Shown: piece by piece, positions 43,021 to 52,016 of the stretch
Layout of the letters: each line of letters opens with the position of its first letter
Position numbering within the stretch: position 1 is the stretch's first letter
Assembly (NCBI RefSeq): GCF_026248685.1
Contig: NZ_CP111036.1
Span: 682,001-746,000, forward strand
DNA from: Haladaptatus caseinilyticus
GTDB lineage: Archaea; Halobacteriota; Halobacteria; Halobacteriales; Haladaptataceae
Length of the DNA stretch: 64,000 nucleotides
Direction of reading: 5' to 3'
The notes under the pieces: model-generated
The model's database searches: none
The model's input: only the letters and a program-made list of their open reading frames with translations
What the model was told of the DNA's origin: nothing
Position numbers and translations under genes: made by a program

Positions 43021-44370
43021 CTACTCGAGGAGTGGCGTTCCGTCGGCACACGGACCGAAGGTCGGACCGAACGGAGAATCGTCGGGGTCGATCGGTCGAA
43101 TCTGCCGGTAGTCGGTGGTACGCTCCGCTGGAGTCCGGCCGATTGCGGTTATCATCTCGACGTACTCCTCGAACGAGCGGAACTCGCCGAACTCGCCCCC
43201 CGCCCGTTTCGTGATTTCCTCGGAGAGGATGGTTCCCATGAAGTCGTTTGCGCCACAGGAGAGCATCTTTAACCCCTGTGCGTCGCCGTACTTCACCCAC
43301 GACGATTGGATGTTCTCGACGTTGTCCAGAAAGAGCCGCGAGACGGCAATCATCAGTTCGTCCTCGTGGGTGGTCGCGCCAGCATCGACCATTCCACGTT
43401 CGTAGAGCGGCGTGTTTCGATGGACGAACGATAGCGGAACGAACTCGGTTATCGCGCCGGTTCGGTCTTGGAGGTCACGAACCCGCTCCAAATGCATCAC
43501 GCGGTGCATCTCGTTTTCAACGTGGCCGTACATGATGGTCGCCGTCATGTCGAGTCCGACGGCCGCCGCGGCTTCCATCGATTCCAACCACTCGTTCGTG
43601 TCGATTTTTCCGGGACAGATGACTCTGCGCACCTCGTCCACCAGAATCTCGGCGGCGGTGCCGGGAACGCTCGCCAGTCCGGCGGATTGCAGTTTCTCAA
43701 ACACCGCTTCGTACCCCCACTCCGTCCCACGCCGGGCGTGATAGGCTTCCTCCGGCGTCATCGAGTGGACGTGGATTCCGGAAAGGTTCATCGCGCGGAG
43801 ATGTTCGACGTACGTTTTCGGGTCGGTTTCGTATGCCTCGGGCGATTTGTAGTTCAGGTCGCCGCGGTCACTGGCTTCGAGAATTTCACGGTGTTCGTCA
43901 TCCAACGCGAGTCCGGGATGGAGTCCGCTGACGGACGTCACCTCGTAAATACCGCGTTCTCGGGCGTCCGCGACGAGATCGCGGGATTCTTCCGGCGTTT
44001 TCGTGAATCCACCGTGTTCGCCAGCGCCGACTTCGAAATTCTGGGCAGTGTTCTTGAAATTACAGAAGAGACAGCCGGTGTTGCAGGCGGTCGTGACGTT
44101 GTTGTTCAGGTTGGCAACGAATGTGACGTAGTCGCCGACGACTTCCTCTCTGCGCCGGTCCGCGGCCTCCAACACGCGTTCCTTTCTGGCGATGTCGATA
44201 CCGAGCGATTCCGTTCCGGTCGTCAGCAGTTCGACGCCGTCCGCCACCGTCAACCGCTCGCCGTTTCGTGCCGCTTCGAGCGCGTTCTCGAACGATTGGT
44301 CGGTTTCGGGGACGTGTTCGAAACCGAACTGGTCCCGCGGAACGTTGTTTTCCCCGCGCACGTTAGCCAT
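43021..44370 (-). CDS. cofH: 5-amino-6-ribitylamino-uracil-tyrosine C-transferase subunit CofH
   Basis: 449 residues. The second radical-SAM half of Fo synthesis, which joins a tyrosine fragment to the ribityl-uracil. The iron-sulfur cysteines are CNTGCLFC, followed by CNFKNTAQNFEVG-type sequence; the C-terminal half has SWVKYGDAQGLKMLSCGANDFMG. The start at 44370 (MANVRGENNVPRDQ, then FGFEHVPETDQSFENALE) agrees with haloarchaeal CofH; an earlier in-frame start at 44427 would add 19 residues. It converges with cofG. Confidence 0.94.
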   Translation of the reverse strand: MANVRGENNVPRDQFGFEHVPETDQSFENALEAARNGERLTVADGVELLTTGTESLGIDIARKERVLEAADRRREEVVGDYVTFVANLNNNVTTACNTGCLFCNFKNTAQNFEVGAGEHGGFTKTPEESRDLVADARERGIYEVTSVSGLHPGLALDDEHREILEASDRGDLNYKSPEAYETDPKTYVEHLRAMNLSGIHVHSMTPEEAYHARRGTEWGYEAVFEKLQSAGLASVPGTAAEILVDEVRRVICPGKIDTNEWLESMEAAAAVGLDMTATIMYGHVENEMHRVMHLERVRDLQDRTGAITEFVPLSFVHRNTPLYERGMVDAGATTHEDELMIAVSRLFLDNVENIQSSWVKYGDAQGLKMLSCGANDFMGTILSEEITKRAGGEFGEFRSFEEYVEMITAIGRTPAERTTDYRQIRPIDPDDSPFGPTFGPCADGTPLLE

Positions 44371-44515
44371 ATCCTCCTCATCCAGTTCGACCGTGAAAAA
44401 GCGCAGGGTCACGGCAGAACCCATCACACGAGTGTGTATATCTCTCAGCAGCCTACCGGCTCATTTCAACATGAGGATGGAAACTTCTTAGTCCGGGCAC
44501 GGTAGACCACACACC

Positions 44516-45535
44516 ATGACGAGTGTGAAGGAGTTCCGGGTCGAGCGTGAACCGACGCCGGACTCCCTCGGACGTGGCTCGTTCGTCTTTACCGACGACT
44601 ATTCGGTGTTCGACTGGGGCAAGATGCCCGACGAAATCGAGGATAAAGGTGCGAGCCTCTGCACCATGGGGGCGTTCAACTTCGAGCTGTTGGAAGATGC
44701 CGGAATCCCGACGCACTATCGCGGCGTCGTCTCGGATGGCGAGGTCGTTTCCCTGTCCGACGCGACAACACCGCCGACCGAGATGGCCATCGATCTCACA
44801 CAGGTGCCGAACCTGCCGCGTGAGGGTCGAAACTACGACTACGACCTGTTCCACAGTGGAGCTGACGACAACTACCTCATCCCACTCGAAATCGTTTTCC
44901 GGAACAGCGTGCCAGTCGGGTCGAGTCTCCGACGCCGCACCGACCCCGCCGACCACGGGTTGGACTTTCCCGAGTGGCCCGAGGGCGCGGTCCAACTCGA
45001 AGAACCCGTCGTCGAATTCTCCACGAAATACGAGGAAGAAGACCGCTATCTCTCACGGCGAGAGGCAGACACGATCGCCGGAAAGGCAAGCGTCGAGACG
45101 CTCGAAACCCTCGCCAACGAGGTCAACGATATCATCACCAAACAGGCCGCCGAAGCCGACCTCGTTCACGAGGACGGGAAAATCGAGTGTTGCTACTACG
45201 ACGGGGAAATCCGCGTCGCGGACGTGGTCGGGACGTTCGACGAGAATCGATTCACGTTCTACAGCCAACAGGTGAGCAAGGAGTTCATCCGCCAGTACCA
45301 CAAGCGCGAGCAGTCCGGGTGGGTCGATGCAGTGTACGACGCGAAGGAAAGCGCAAAAGAGCGCGGTATCGCCGACTGGAAATCCCTGTGCGAAGTTGAA
45401 CCGGAACCGCTCCCCGACGACGTGCTAACCGCAGCCCATGACCTCTACACTGGCGGTGCGAACGCCTACATCGGTCGCGAGTTCTTCGACGCTCCGGACC
45501 TCGAAGAGGCCGTGATGACTATCAAGGATTTGTAA
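44516..45535 (+). CDS. purC: Phosphoribosylaminoimidazole-succinocarboxamide synthase
   Basis: 339 residues, longer than bacterial PurC (about 240), as in other haloarchaea. It joins aspartate to carboxyaminoimidazole ribotide using ATP. SAICAR motifs visible: [40 protein letters not shown] and the downstream [26 protein letters not shown] segment with [10 protein letters not shown]. Another purine gene in this window, away from purSQ. Confidence 0.93.
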   Translation: MTSVKEFRVEREPTPDSLGRGSFVFTDDYSVFDWGKMPDEIEDKGASLCTMGAFNFELLEDAGIPTHYRGVVSDGEVVSLSDATTPPTEMAIDLTQVPNLPREGRNYDYDLFHSGADDNYLIPLEIVFRNSVPVGSSLRRRTDPADHGLDFPEWPEGAVQLEEPVVEFSTKYEEEDRYLSRREADTIAGKASVETLETLANEVNDIITKQAAEADLVHEDGKIECCYYDGEIRVADVVGTFDENRFTFYSQQVSKEFIRQYHKREQSGWVDAVYDAKESAKERGIADWKSLCEVEPEPLPDDVLTAAHDLYTGGANAYIGREFFDAPDLEEAVMTIKDL

Positions 45536-45700
45536 GGGAAGTTTCGCGGGCTGATTTTGAAAGCGGTTGTCGGAGAAGGTGGTCACACGTTGGCTGAATC
45601 TGCTGTGTACAAGCATCGCGTCTGTAAAGCGAAGTCATAGTATCGTTCCATCGACGATTGGAAGTGTGCTACCATTCGCTGATCGATCACAAAACCACCG

Positions 45701-46072
45701 CTAATACTTCACCTCGACGGAACTACCGAGGTATTTCGAGATCACCTCTGACACCGTATCGGCCTTGAACTCCGCCAACTGCTCCCCGATTTCCTCCTTG
45801 AGGGCATCGTAATACTCCTCGTCAGTTTCGAAGGCGCGGTACTCCACACTCGTCACCGAAACGCCGAGCGCGTCGCTCGTCAGGTCGCGAAAATGCCGAT
45901 CGTCGCCGATTTCACCGCGCCAGAGGTTGTCGCGGAAAAACAGCCACCCATCGGTCCCCGGTGGGTCGGCCCGTCGTGACAGGCGCGTCTCGAACTCCCG
46001 AGGTTCGAGCGAGAGACCGGAAGCGGTCGGGTCGAGGCGGAATCGAACCGCGAAGACGTACCGGGCGTTCAT
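45701..46072 (-). CDS. LWR-salt family small protein
   Basis: 123-residue haloarchaeal protein with the DNLWRGEIGDDRHFRDL motif that gives the LWR-salt family its name. It begins NARYVFAVRFRLDPTASG, is soluble and of unknown role. Its start overlaps the stop of the pterin dehydratase by one base (TGATG), so the two are likely translated together. Confidence 0.82.
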   Translation of the reverse strand: MNARYVFAVRFRLDPTASGLSLEPREFETRLSRRADPPGTDGWLFFRDNLWRGEIGDDRHFRDLTSDALGVSVTSVEYRAFETDEEYYDALKEEIGEQLAEFKADTVSEVISKYLGSSVEVKY

Positions 46073-46347
46073 CAGCGCACGTCGTCGAACCGCTCGGCCA
46101 TCTCCACGTCTTTGTCCGTAATCCCACCCGCTTCGTGGCTGGTCAGTCGAACTTCTACCTCCTCGTATCCGATGATGATCTCCGGATGGTGAAACTCCTC
46201 TTCCGATATTTCACCGATTTCGGAGGCGAACGCGACACCATCGAGATAATCGTCGAACTCGTAGCTACGGACGATTTCGTCGGCCTCGCGTTCCCAACCG
46301 TTCGGTAGTCGAGTCTGAATCTCGTCGTCGGAAAGTAGGCTTGCCAT
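46072..46347 (-). CDS. Pterin-4a-carbinolamine dehydratase family protein
   Basis: 91 residues. The PCD/DCoH fold with its conserved EEFHHPEIIIGYEEVEVRL and SHEAGGITDKDVEMAE. These proteins dehydrate 4a-hydroxy-tetrahydropterin or act in molybdopterin or pterin metabolism. No phenylalanine hydroxylase is seen nearby. Operon partner of the LWR-salt gene. Confidence 0.92.
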   Translation of the reverse strand: MASLLSDDEIQTRLPNGWEREADEIVRSYEFDDYLDGVAFASEIGEISEEEFHHPEIIIGYEEVEVRLTSHEAGGITDKDVEMAERFDDVR

Positions 46348-46449
46348 GCCTGGGCGGACGAGTGGAAATAAGATAAAAGCGTTTGCCGTCTCGGTGGTAT
46401 GTTGCGTTCCTCGCTCCTGTGAAGTCCTTCGATATGCGTTCCGAGTGGC

Positions 46450-47748
46450 TCAGTCGTCCGCGGCCGATTCGAGTTGCTTAGCCACGAACTCCGGCGGTTC
46501 CTCGGCGGTCTCGGGACTGAACAGTTGCAGTGCGGTGTTGATGGTCGTCCAATCGTCTTTCGCTGCCGCGTCGCGCAGGCTCTTGGTCGGCGGTGCGAGC
46601 AGTTGTGACAAAAGCGCATCCGCCATGGATTCAACGATCGCCTGTTGGTCGTCGTCCAAGCCTTTCGCGTCGAGTCGAGCGAGTGCGGTTTGGAGCTCTC
46701 GCTCCTTCACCCGTTCCGCACCTTCATACATCGCCGCGATAGCTTCGTCAGCGCGTTTTCGTTTGTACTGTTCGAGCAAGTTTTCGAACTCCCGGTCGAC
46801 CATCGTTTCGACCGACTCGGCGGCGGCCCGTCGTCGGTTTCGTGTTTCGTCCGTAACCGACTCCAGTGCGGCCATATCGTGGACGGAGACCCCATCGAGT
46901 GCGGCTACGGCGGGCGAAACGTCGCGGGGTTGTGCGATATCGACGACCAACGTCTCGTCAGAACCCGAAAGGAGGTCGGCATCGAGGACGTATCCATCGC
47001 TTCCGGTCGCCGTGACGACCACATCAGTCCGCGGGAGACAGGCGGGAAGCGCCGTCAGGCCGACAGCACGAGCGTCGGGGATGCTGACCTCCTCCGCAAC
47101 CGTCTCAGCGCGCTCGACCGACCGATTGGCGACGATGAGCGTCTCGATATTTGCATCCGCCAGTGCGTGCGCCGCGATGGTTCCCATCTCACCCGCTCCG
47201 ACGACGAGTGCCGTTGCACCATCGAGATCGCGGTGTTCGTCCGCAAGCGCTACCGCGGCACTACCAACCGAAACGACCCCCTCGTTGATCGCCGTCTCGG
47301 TACGAGCACGTTCGCCGACGTGAATCGCCTTCATCAGTGCCTCTTCGAGCATCGGGCCGATAGCTCCGATGGATCGTGCGGACTTGTACGATTCGCGCAC
47401 CTGCCCGATTATCTGATCTTCACCGAGGACGATGGATTCCAGTCCCGCGGTAACACGCAAGAGGTGACGCAGGCTCTCTTCGTGCCCCATCGTCACGACA
47501 GCGTGGTCGGCTACGTCCGGGGCGAACCCCTGGAGGACTTCTCCTCCGGCCGACGGTGTGTCGGTCACGATGTACGCTTCGAAGCGGTTGCACGTCTGAA
47601 GCGCGAACGCTTCCGTCACGCATGGTTCTTTGACGAGTCGTGCGACGATTTCCTGTTGGTCAGCATGACAAGCTGCCGCAACATCGTCGAGACTCGCTCG
47701 GTCGTGGGAAACCCGCACGCCCGAGATTACGCCACCTGTTGTTGTCAC
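46450..47748 (-). CDS. hemA: Glutamyl-tRNA reductase
   Basis: 432 residues. It reduces glutamyl-tRNA to glutamate-1-semialdehyde, the first committed step of haem synthesis. The active cysteine is in FALQTCNRFEAYIV, and LESIVLGEDQIIGQVRESYK and NRSVERAETVAEEVS are typical; the NADPH site is VVGAGEMGTIAAHAL. The start is a GTG at 47748 with an ideal Shine-Dalgarno GGAGG (minus strand, 47757-47761). In many haloarchaea this gene follows a precorrin-2 dehydrogenase gene; here there is none. Confidence 0.95.
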   Translation of the reverse strand: MTTTGGVISGVRVSHDRASLDDVAAACHADQQEIVARLVKEPCVTEAFALQTCNRFEAYIVTDTPSAGGEVLQGFAPDVADHAVVTMGHEESLRHLLRVTAGLESIVLGEDQIIGQVRESYKSARSIGAIGPMLEEALMKAIHVGERARTETAINEGVVSVGSAAVALADEHRDLDGATALVVGAGEMGTIAAHALADANIETLIVANRSVERAETVAEEVSIPDARAVGLTALPACLPRTDVVVTATGSDGYVLDADLLSGSDETLVVDIAQPRDVSPAVAALDGVSVHDMAALESVTDETRNRRRAAAESVETMVDREFENLLEQYKRKRADEAIAAMYEGAERVKERELQTALARLDAKGLDDDQQAIVESMADALLSQLLAPPTKSLRDAAAKDDWTTINTALQLFSPETAEEPPEFVAKQLESAADD

Positions 47749-47756
47749 GAGGTTTG

Positions 47757-47761
47757 CCTCC
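47757..47761 (-). promoter_or_regulatory. Strong Shine-Dalgarno site of hemA
   Basis: GGAGG on the minus strand, 8 bases before the GTG at 47748. It is unusual here, because many transcripts in the window look leaderless, and it supports the GTG as the true start of hemA. Confidence 0.7.
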
Positions 47762-47893
47762 GGGGAATAGAGAATATACGATTCATACGAAGCGCTCCCA
47801 GTCTTACTATCAGTCCGTTAGAATGGGCCATATGTAAAGGCTTCTGACTTGCGTCCGGTTGCCGCTACCTCTCAGGTCGGACGCGCAGGACGT

Positions 47894-48295
47894 TCACCCT
47901 TCGACGCCAGTCACCTCGAACCCGAGATCTTGGATTCCATCCAGAATGCCCTGCTGATCGGCAGTTGCTTCGTAATAAAACACCACGTCGAACGATCCGT
48001 CGCGGAGCAACTGCTGACACTCCCAGACGAATTCGTCGTCCGAGAGCGTCAGACCCTGATGCTGATTCGACGCGAAATCCGTGTCGTCGGTGCCGGAGTA
48101 GACGTACGTGTCGCTAGCGTCGAGGCCCGCGTTTTCCGCGATCACGTCGCCGATGTCTACACACGCCTGATGCATCTCGATGTCCGCGTCACTTCCGAGG
48201 TCAGTGTGGACGATGGCTCCATTGAGCGCTATCTCGCCAGGTTCGAGGAGTCGTTTCGTGCGCCGATAAAGGTCGTCGTCGATGACGCGATCCAT
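47894..48295 (-). CDS. DUF5778 family haloarchaeal protein
   Basis: 133 residues starting MDRVIDDDLYRRTKRLLEPG at 48295. The protein is soluble and acidic, with the conserved-looking GAIVHTDLGSDADIEMHQ stretch that I recall for this haloarchaeal family. Function unknown. A longer open frame upstream (24 residues) is basic and not protein-like. Confidence 0.75.
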   Translation of the reverse strand: MDRVIDDDLYRRTKRLLEPGEIALNGAIVHTDLGSDADIEMHQACVDIGDVIAENAGLDASDTYVYSGTDDTDFASNQHQGLTLSDDEFVWECQQLLRDGSFDVVFYYEATADQQGILDGIQDLGFEVTGVEG

Positions 48296-48427
48296 ATCCG
48301 AGGATACGTGGCGGCCGTTATACGACCTACGATTACGCCGTCGCTCTCGAGTACAGACGATGCTCAAAAATTGTAGTTTTCGCGCGGCAGTGTGACCTCC
48401 CGCGGGAAGTAATCACTACCGATACGT

Positions 48428-48622
48428 TTACAGGCGCGTGACGTTGGTCGCGCGTGGACCTTTGTCGGCCTGTTCGATGTCGAATTCGACTTCTTGGCCC
48501 TCTTCGAGGTCTGGGCCGCCGACGTCTTCCATGTGGAAGAACACGTCTTCGTCTTCGTCCTCTGCGTCAATAAATCCGTAACCACCGGTCTCGTTGAAGA
48601 AGTCAACCGTACCTTTCGCCAT
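48428..48622 (-). CDS. cspA: Cold-shock domain protein
   Basis: 64 residues. OB-fold RNA/DNA-binding protein with both RNP motifs (GGYGFIDAE and DVFFHMEDV). The sequence between them is acidic (DEDED), a halophile adaptation. It probably melts RNA structure. A TATA-like cctttttaac about 26-30 bases upstream makes a leaderless transcript likely. Confidence 0.95.
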   Translation of the reverse strand: MAKGTVDFFNETGGYGFIDAEDEDEDVFFHMEDVGGPDLEEGQEVEFDIEQADKGPRATNVTRL

Positions 48623-48758
48623 TGCATTCTACCAGAGAGAGGCCACAGTTAAAAAGGTATGCAACTGACCTCGTGAAAATGTCAATATTATAATTTAACA
48701 AGCATGGAGCCGGAGGATAAGGCTGATAGCGATCGAACGAGTGAGAACGAGCAAGACG

Positions 48759-49679
48759 ATGTTGACGCGGGCCCGGCGACAGTTGGAGACTGCCTACGAA
48801 CGACATTTGCGGCGGAGTATTTCGGGCGCACCGACCCACGTCGCGGTCATTCAGGACGGAAATCGACGGTACGCGACGAAACAGGGCGAGGAAGCCTCCG
48901 ACGGCCATCGGGAGGGTGCAAAAACGACCGAGCGCGTCCTCGACTGGTGTGAGGATATCGGCGTCGAAGAGCTAACGCTGTACACCTTCTCGACCGAGAA
49001 TTTCGACCGTCCGAAGGACCAACGCGAATCCCTGTTCGACCTGTTGGAGGACAAGCTGTACGAGTTCGCCGACGCGGAACGCGTCCACGAGAGCGGCGTC
49101 TGCATCCGGGCAATCGGTGACGTCCCTGAACTGCCGCCGCGCGTTCGGGATGCCATCGACTACGCCGAAGGACAAACCCGCGACTACGACAATTTCGTCC
49201 TCAACATCGCGCTAGCCTACGGCGGCAGGAACGAACTCCTCGGCGCGGCCCGAGACGTGGCCCGTGAAGTCGAAACGGGTGACCTCTCCCCGGACGACAT
49301 CAACGTCGAAACCATCGAAGCGCGACTCTACGACCGCCCGCTCCGCGACGTGGACCTCATCATCCGAACCGGCGGCGACGAACGAACGAGCAACTTCCTC
49401 CCGTGGCACGCCAACGGCAACGAGGCCGCCGTCTTCTTCTGTACGCCCTACTGGCCCGAGTTCTCGAAGATCGACTTCCTGCGCGCAGTTCGAACCTACG
49501 AATCCCGCGAGCAATCGTTCCACCAGGCGAAAGTCCAGCGCGCGCTGGCACTCGTACGGGCGGTGGGTGGCGTGGAGTTGGACGAAGCGCGCTCGATTAT
49601 CCGGACGTTCCGCGAATACGTGCCGGATGGAGTATCGATGGACGAATTGGAGAGCGGCGAGGAACAAAATTCTGGGTAG
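48759..49679 (+). CDS. uppS: cis-Prenyltransferase (undecaprenyl diphosphate synthase family), catalytic
   Basis: 306 residues. It adds isoprene units to make the long polyprenyl phosphate carrier for surface glycans. The catalytic aspartate is in VAVIQDGNRRYA, and LIIRTGGDERTSNFLPW keeps the RTGG and SNF residues. However, the C-terminal RxG motif of one-subunit enzymes (RERRFGG in E. coli) is replaced by REQSFHQ. This suggests that it needs a partner subunit carrying that motif, such as the one encoded at 51321-51929. The start at 48759 is preferred to a GTG at 48741. Confidence 0.92.
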   Translation: MLTRARRQLETAYERHLRRSISGAPTHVAVIQDGNRRYATKQGEEASDGHREGAKTTERVLDWCEDIGVEELTLYTFSTENFDRPKDQRESLFDLLEDKLYEFADAERVHESGVCIRAIGDVPELPPRVRDAIDYAEGQTRDYDNFVLNIALAYGGRNELLGAARDVAREVETGDLSPDDINVETIEARLYDRPLRDVDLIIRTGGDERTSNFLPWHANGNEAAVFFCTPYWPEFSKIDFLRAVRTYESREQSFHQAKVQRALALVRAVGGVELDEARSIIRTFREYVPDGVSMDELESGEEQNSG

Positions 49680-49713
49680 TATTCTCGAATTCGCGCGGGA
49701 TTCCATTAAAAGA

Positions 49714-49871
49714 ATGAATCGAAGAACAGCAGTGAACACGTGTGGTTCGATGGTCGCATCGATGGGTCTCGCCGGTTGTGCAGTATCCTGACCTCGAACG
49801 ACGAGCCAGTCCCGACATTTGCGGAAAACGATGATACTGTCGAACATTCGGCTACAGTGACAATAAATTAG
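49714..49871 (+). pseudogene. Frameshifted remnant of a small Tat lipoprotein
   Basis: The first frame gives MNRRTAVNTCGSMVASMGLA followed by GCAVS and a stop (49714-49791): twin arginines and a LAGC lipobox in the right places. In another frame, from 49788, the reading continues LTSNDEPVPTFAENDDTVEH and ends at 49871. Restoring one base at about 49786 would join them into a 52-residue lipoprotein. It may instead be a tiny real product ending at the first stop, but that has no mature part. Confidence 0.5.
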
Positions 49872-51193
49872 TTCCCACCCAGATCCACGTTTCGCAGTGT
49901 CGGCATCGGGCCGGGCGTGACGATCGGGACGCCACTCACACGCAAGCGAGCGTCGCTGATCGTCGTCCGTCGCCCGCTCTTTATGGTGATTCCATCCCGC
50001 TTGCCGAGCGGGTGGTGAATCGAGAAATCCTCGAATCTACAGCCGTTCCGTCCTGCGAGAAGGACGGCGGTTCCGTCCGTCGCGGTTCCGGAAATCGAGA
50101 CGTTCTCGCAACTGACGTGAGTGTCCGATGGAAGACGTTTCATGCTCGGCATCGTTTCCGGGTCATACTCGGTCGTCGGCACGCGAATGTTGATGGCCGG
50201 TACGCTGCGATCCGTTCGAATCGTCGTATTCGTGATTTTCGCGCTTCCGAACTGCGTTTCGACCACGATGCCGCCCGAGCTGTACGTCCCGGTCAAGTCC
50301 GTGATGTCGATGGTGCAGTTGTCCACGACTGCGTTCGTCCCTTCCTCCAACCAAATCCCACGCATGTTCGGTTTCGCTTCCGAGTTCTGTGGGTCGTCCA
50401 TACGAACGGTCGCGTTTTCCACCCGTGCTCCGGTCGTTCCGCCACCGATTCGTATCTGGTCGATACCGTTGTTCGCGTAGGTCCCGCCGCTGACCAGGAG
50501 TGGGCCGGAGTGCGGGGATGCATAGAGACCCTCCGCCCAATGTTCCACGTGACAATCGACGAATTTCAGCGATCCATGGCCTGTATGCGTGAAGATCGCG
50601 TTTCCATTCCGCGACCCACCTCGCATGTAGACTCGTTCGACGAGCAGTGATGCGGACCGCTTTGGAACTTCGAGTTCGAGACCGCTCCGTGGGTACGGAC
50701 CACGACTCCCCTTGAACGTCAGATTCCGAAGGACGTTGTTCCCCCCGGCAACCGAGAAAGCGACGACGGGGGCCGCCGTGGGTTCCCGATAGTCGAAGGT
50801 GAACCCATCGAGCACGAGGTCTCGAACCGGTTCCCCGTAAATCCAGTTTCCCTGCTCTCCCGCCGGAACGACGAGCGTGGACTCGTTTCCCACGAGCCCA
50901 CAGTTCGAGTAGTGGGAGAGGTCCAGGTTCGAGAGTCGATACGTTCCGGGGGGAAAGTAGAGCAGGGTTCCATCGCGTATCGACCGATTCACGACCGTAT
51001 CGACCGATTCGGCACTATCCCGGTCCAGTTCCCCGATGTCGATGATCTCCTCGAATCGGTTGCGGTACGGACGGATAACCGACTCTTTGCTCGGTTCGGA
51101 CATCCCGCCACACCCCGCAACCGCCGTCGCGAGCGCGACACCGGCTGCCTGGAGATACGCCCGTCTCCCAGTCCCATCACTCGGTGTCCCCAT
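49868..51193 (-). CDS. Tat lipoprotein with right-handed beta-helix
   Basis: 441 residues. The N-terminus GRRAYLQAAGVALATAVAGC combines twin arginines with a lipobox, so the protein is exported folded and anchored by lipid. After a 45-residue linker, NRSIRDGTLLYFPPGTYRLS starts a parallel beta-helix of pectate-lyase/polysaccharide type, with repeating turns of the form N..V.N.T.....  (for example VDNCTIDITDLTGTYSSGGI). Such proteins bind or cut polysaccharides outside the cell. No clear catalytic residues are recognised. Confidence 0.83.
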   Translation of the reverse strand: MGTPSDGTGRRAYLQAAGVALATAVAGCGGMSEPSKESVIRPYRNRFEEIIDIGELDRDSAESVDTVVNRSIRDGTLLYFPPGTYRLSNLDLSHYSNCGLVGNESTLVVPAGEQGNWIYGEPVRDLVLDGFTFDYREPTAAPVVAFSVAGGNNVLRNLTFKGSRGPYPRSGLELEVPKRSASLLVERVYMRGGSRNGNAIFTHTGHGSLKFVDCHVEHWAEGLYASPHSGPLLVSGGTYANNGIDQIRIGGGTTGARVENATVRMDDPQNSEAKPNMRGIWLEEGTNAVVDNCTIDITDLTGTYSSGGIVVETQFGSAKITNTTIRTDRSVPAINIRVPTTEYDPETMPSMKRLPSDTHVSCENVSISGTATDGTAVLLAGRNGCRFEDFSIHHPLGKRDGITIKSGRRTTISDARLRVSGVPIVTPGPMPTLRNVDLGGN

Positions 51194-51320
51194 CCCGATG
51201 AGTACAACTGTCGTCTTCTATTTCATAATTATGGAACTAGCGGTTTCGAGACCGGCGGAACGGAGTATAAGCAGTCCTTTCGGGACATGTTCGAAAAGGC
51301 GTGTGACTGGATGGCTGTCC

Positions 51321-51929
51321 CTACCGCCCGAACCGTCGCTGTCGATTCTTGTAATCCAAAATTGCACGAAGATAATCCCGTTGGCGGAAATCCCGCCAGT
51401 TCACGTCGGTAAAGTATAGTTCCGAATACACCGACTGCCAGATCATGAAGTCCGACAGGCGTTCCGCCCCGGTTTTGATGACGATGTCGGGGTCGGTCGG
51501 AAACACCAGTCTCGACTCGATGGCCGATTCGTCGATTCCGTCCACCGACACGTCTCCTGCTTTCACGTCCTTTGCAACCGCGCGCACCGCCTGCGCGAAT
51601 TCACTTTTCCCACCGAGTCCGATACTCACCTGAATCGGTGCCTCGGCGGGCGTGAGATCGTCCGGGCCGCGCACCGCGATGTCTCGCGGTGCGCGGATGC
51701 TTTCGAGTTCGCGTTTGAGGGTCGGCACCGCGCCGGAATCCAGCACGCTAACGTAGACGGTGACGCGCTCCGCGCCGTAGTCGAACGTCCAGTCGAAGAA
51801 CGATTCGAGCGTTTCGTAGGCGCCCTGTTCGAGCAGGTCGCGTTCGGTGATGACGACGGCGATGTGACTGGGTGCGTCCGCTCCGTGGCGGCGGACGCGT
51901 GCCGTGAGGTACCGGTCGTAAAGTCCCAC
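51321..51929 (-). CDS. cis-Prenyltransferase-like partner subunit lacking the catalytic DGNRR
   Basis: 202 residues, shorter than true synthases. The fold is recognisable from SHIAVVITERDLLEQGAYET, QVSIGLGGKSEFAQAVRAVA and the C-terminal SDFMIWQSVYSELYFTDVNW followed by RDFRQRDYLRAILDYKNRQRRFGR (read in parts). The position of the catalytic DGN is ITE, so it should not be active alone. It does keep the RFG (RxG) motif that the full-length enzyme nearby lacks. This is the pattern of the NgBR/Nus1 subunit of two-part cis-prenyltransferases. Confidence 0.85.
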   Translation of the reverse strand: MGLYDRYLTARVRRHGADAPSHIAVVITERDLLEQGAYETLESFFDWTFDYGAERVTVYVSVLDSGAVPTLKRELESIRAPRDIAVRGPDDLTPAEAPIQVSIGLGGKSEFAQAVRAVAKDVKAGDVSVDGIDESAIESRLVFPTDPDIVIKTGAERLSDFMIWQSVYSELYFTDVNWRDFRQRDYLRAILDYKNRQRRFGR

Positions 51930-52016
51930 TGGCGCGGAGTTACCGCTATCGAATCTTAAACGTCACGCCATGTCCCGTTCGGGAAGATTAAGTGTTCGTC
52001 CCCGAAAATCCACATC

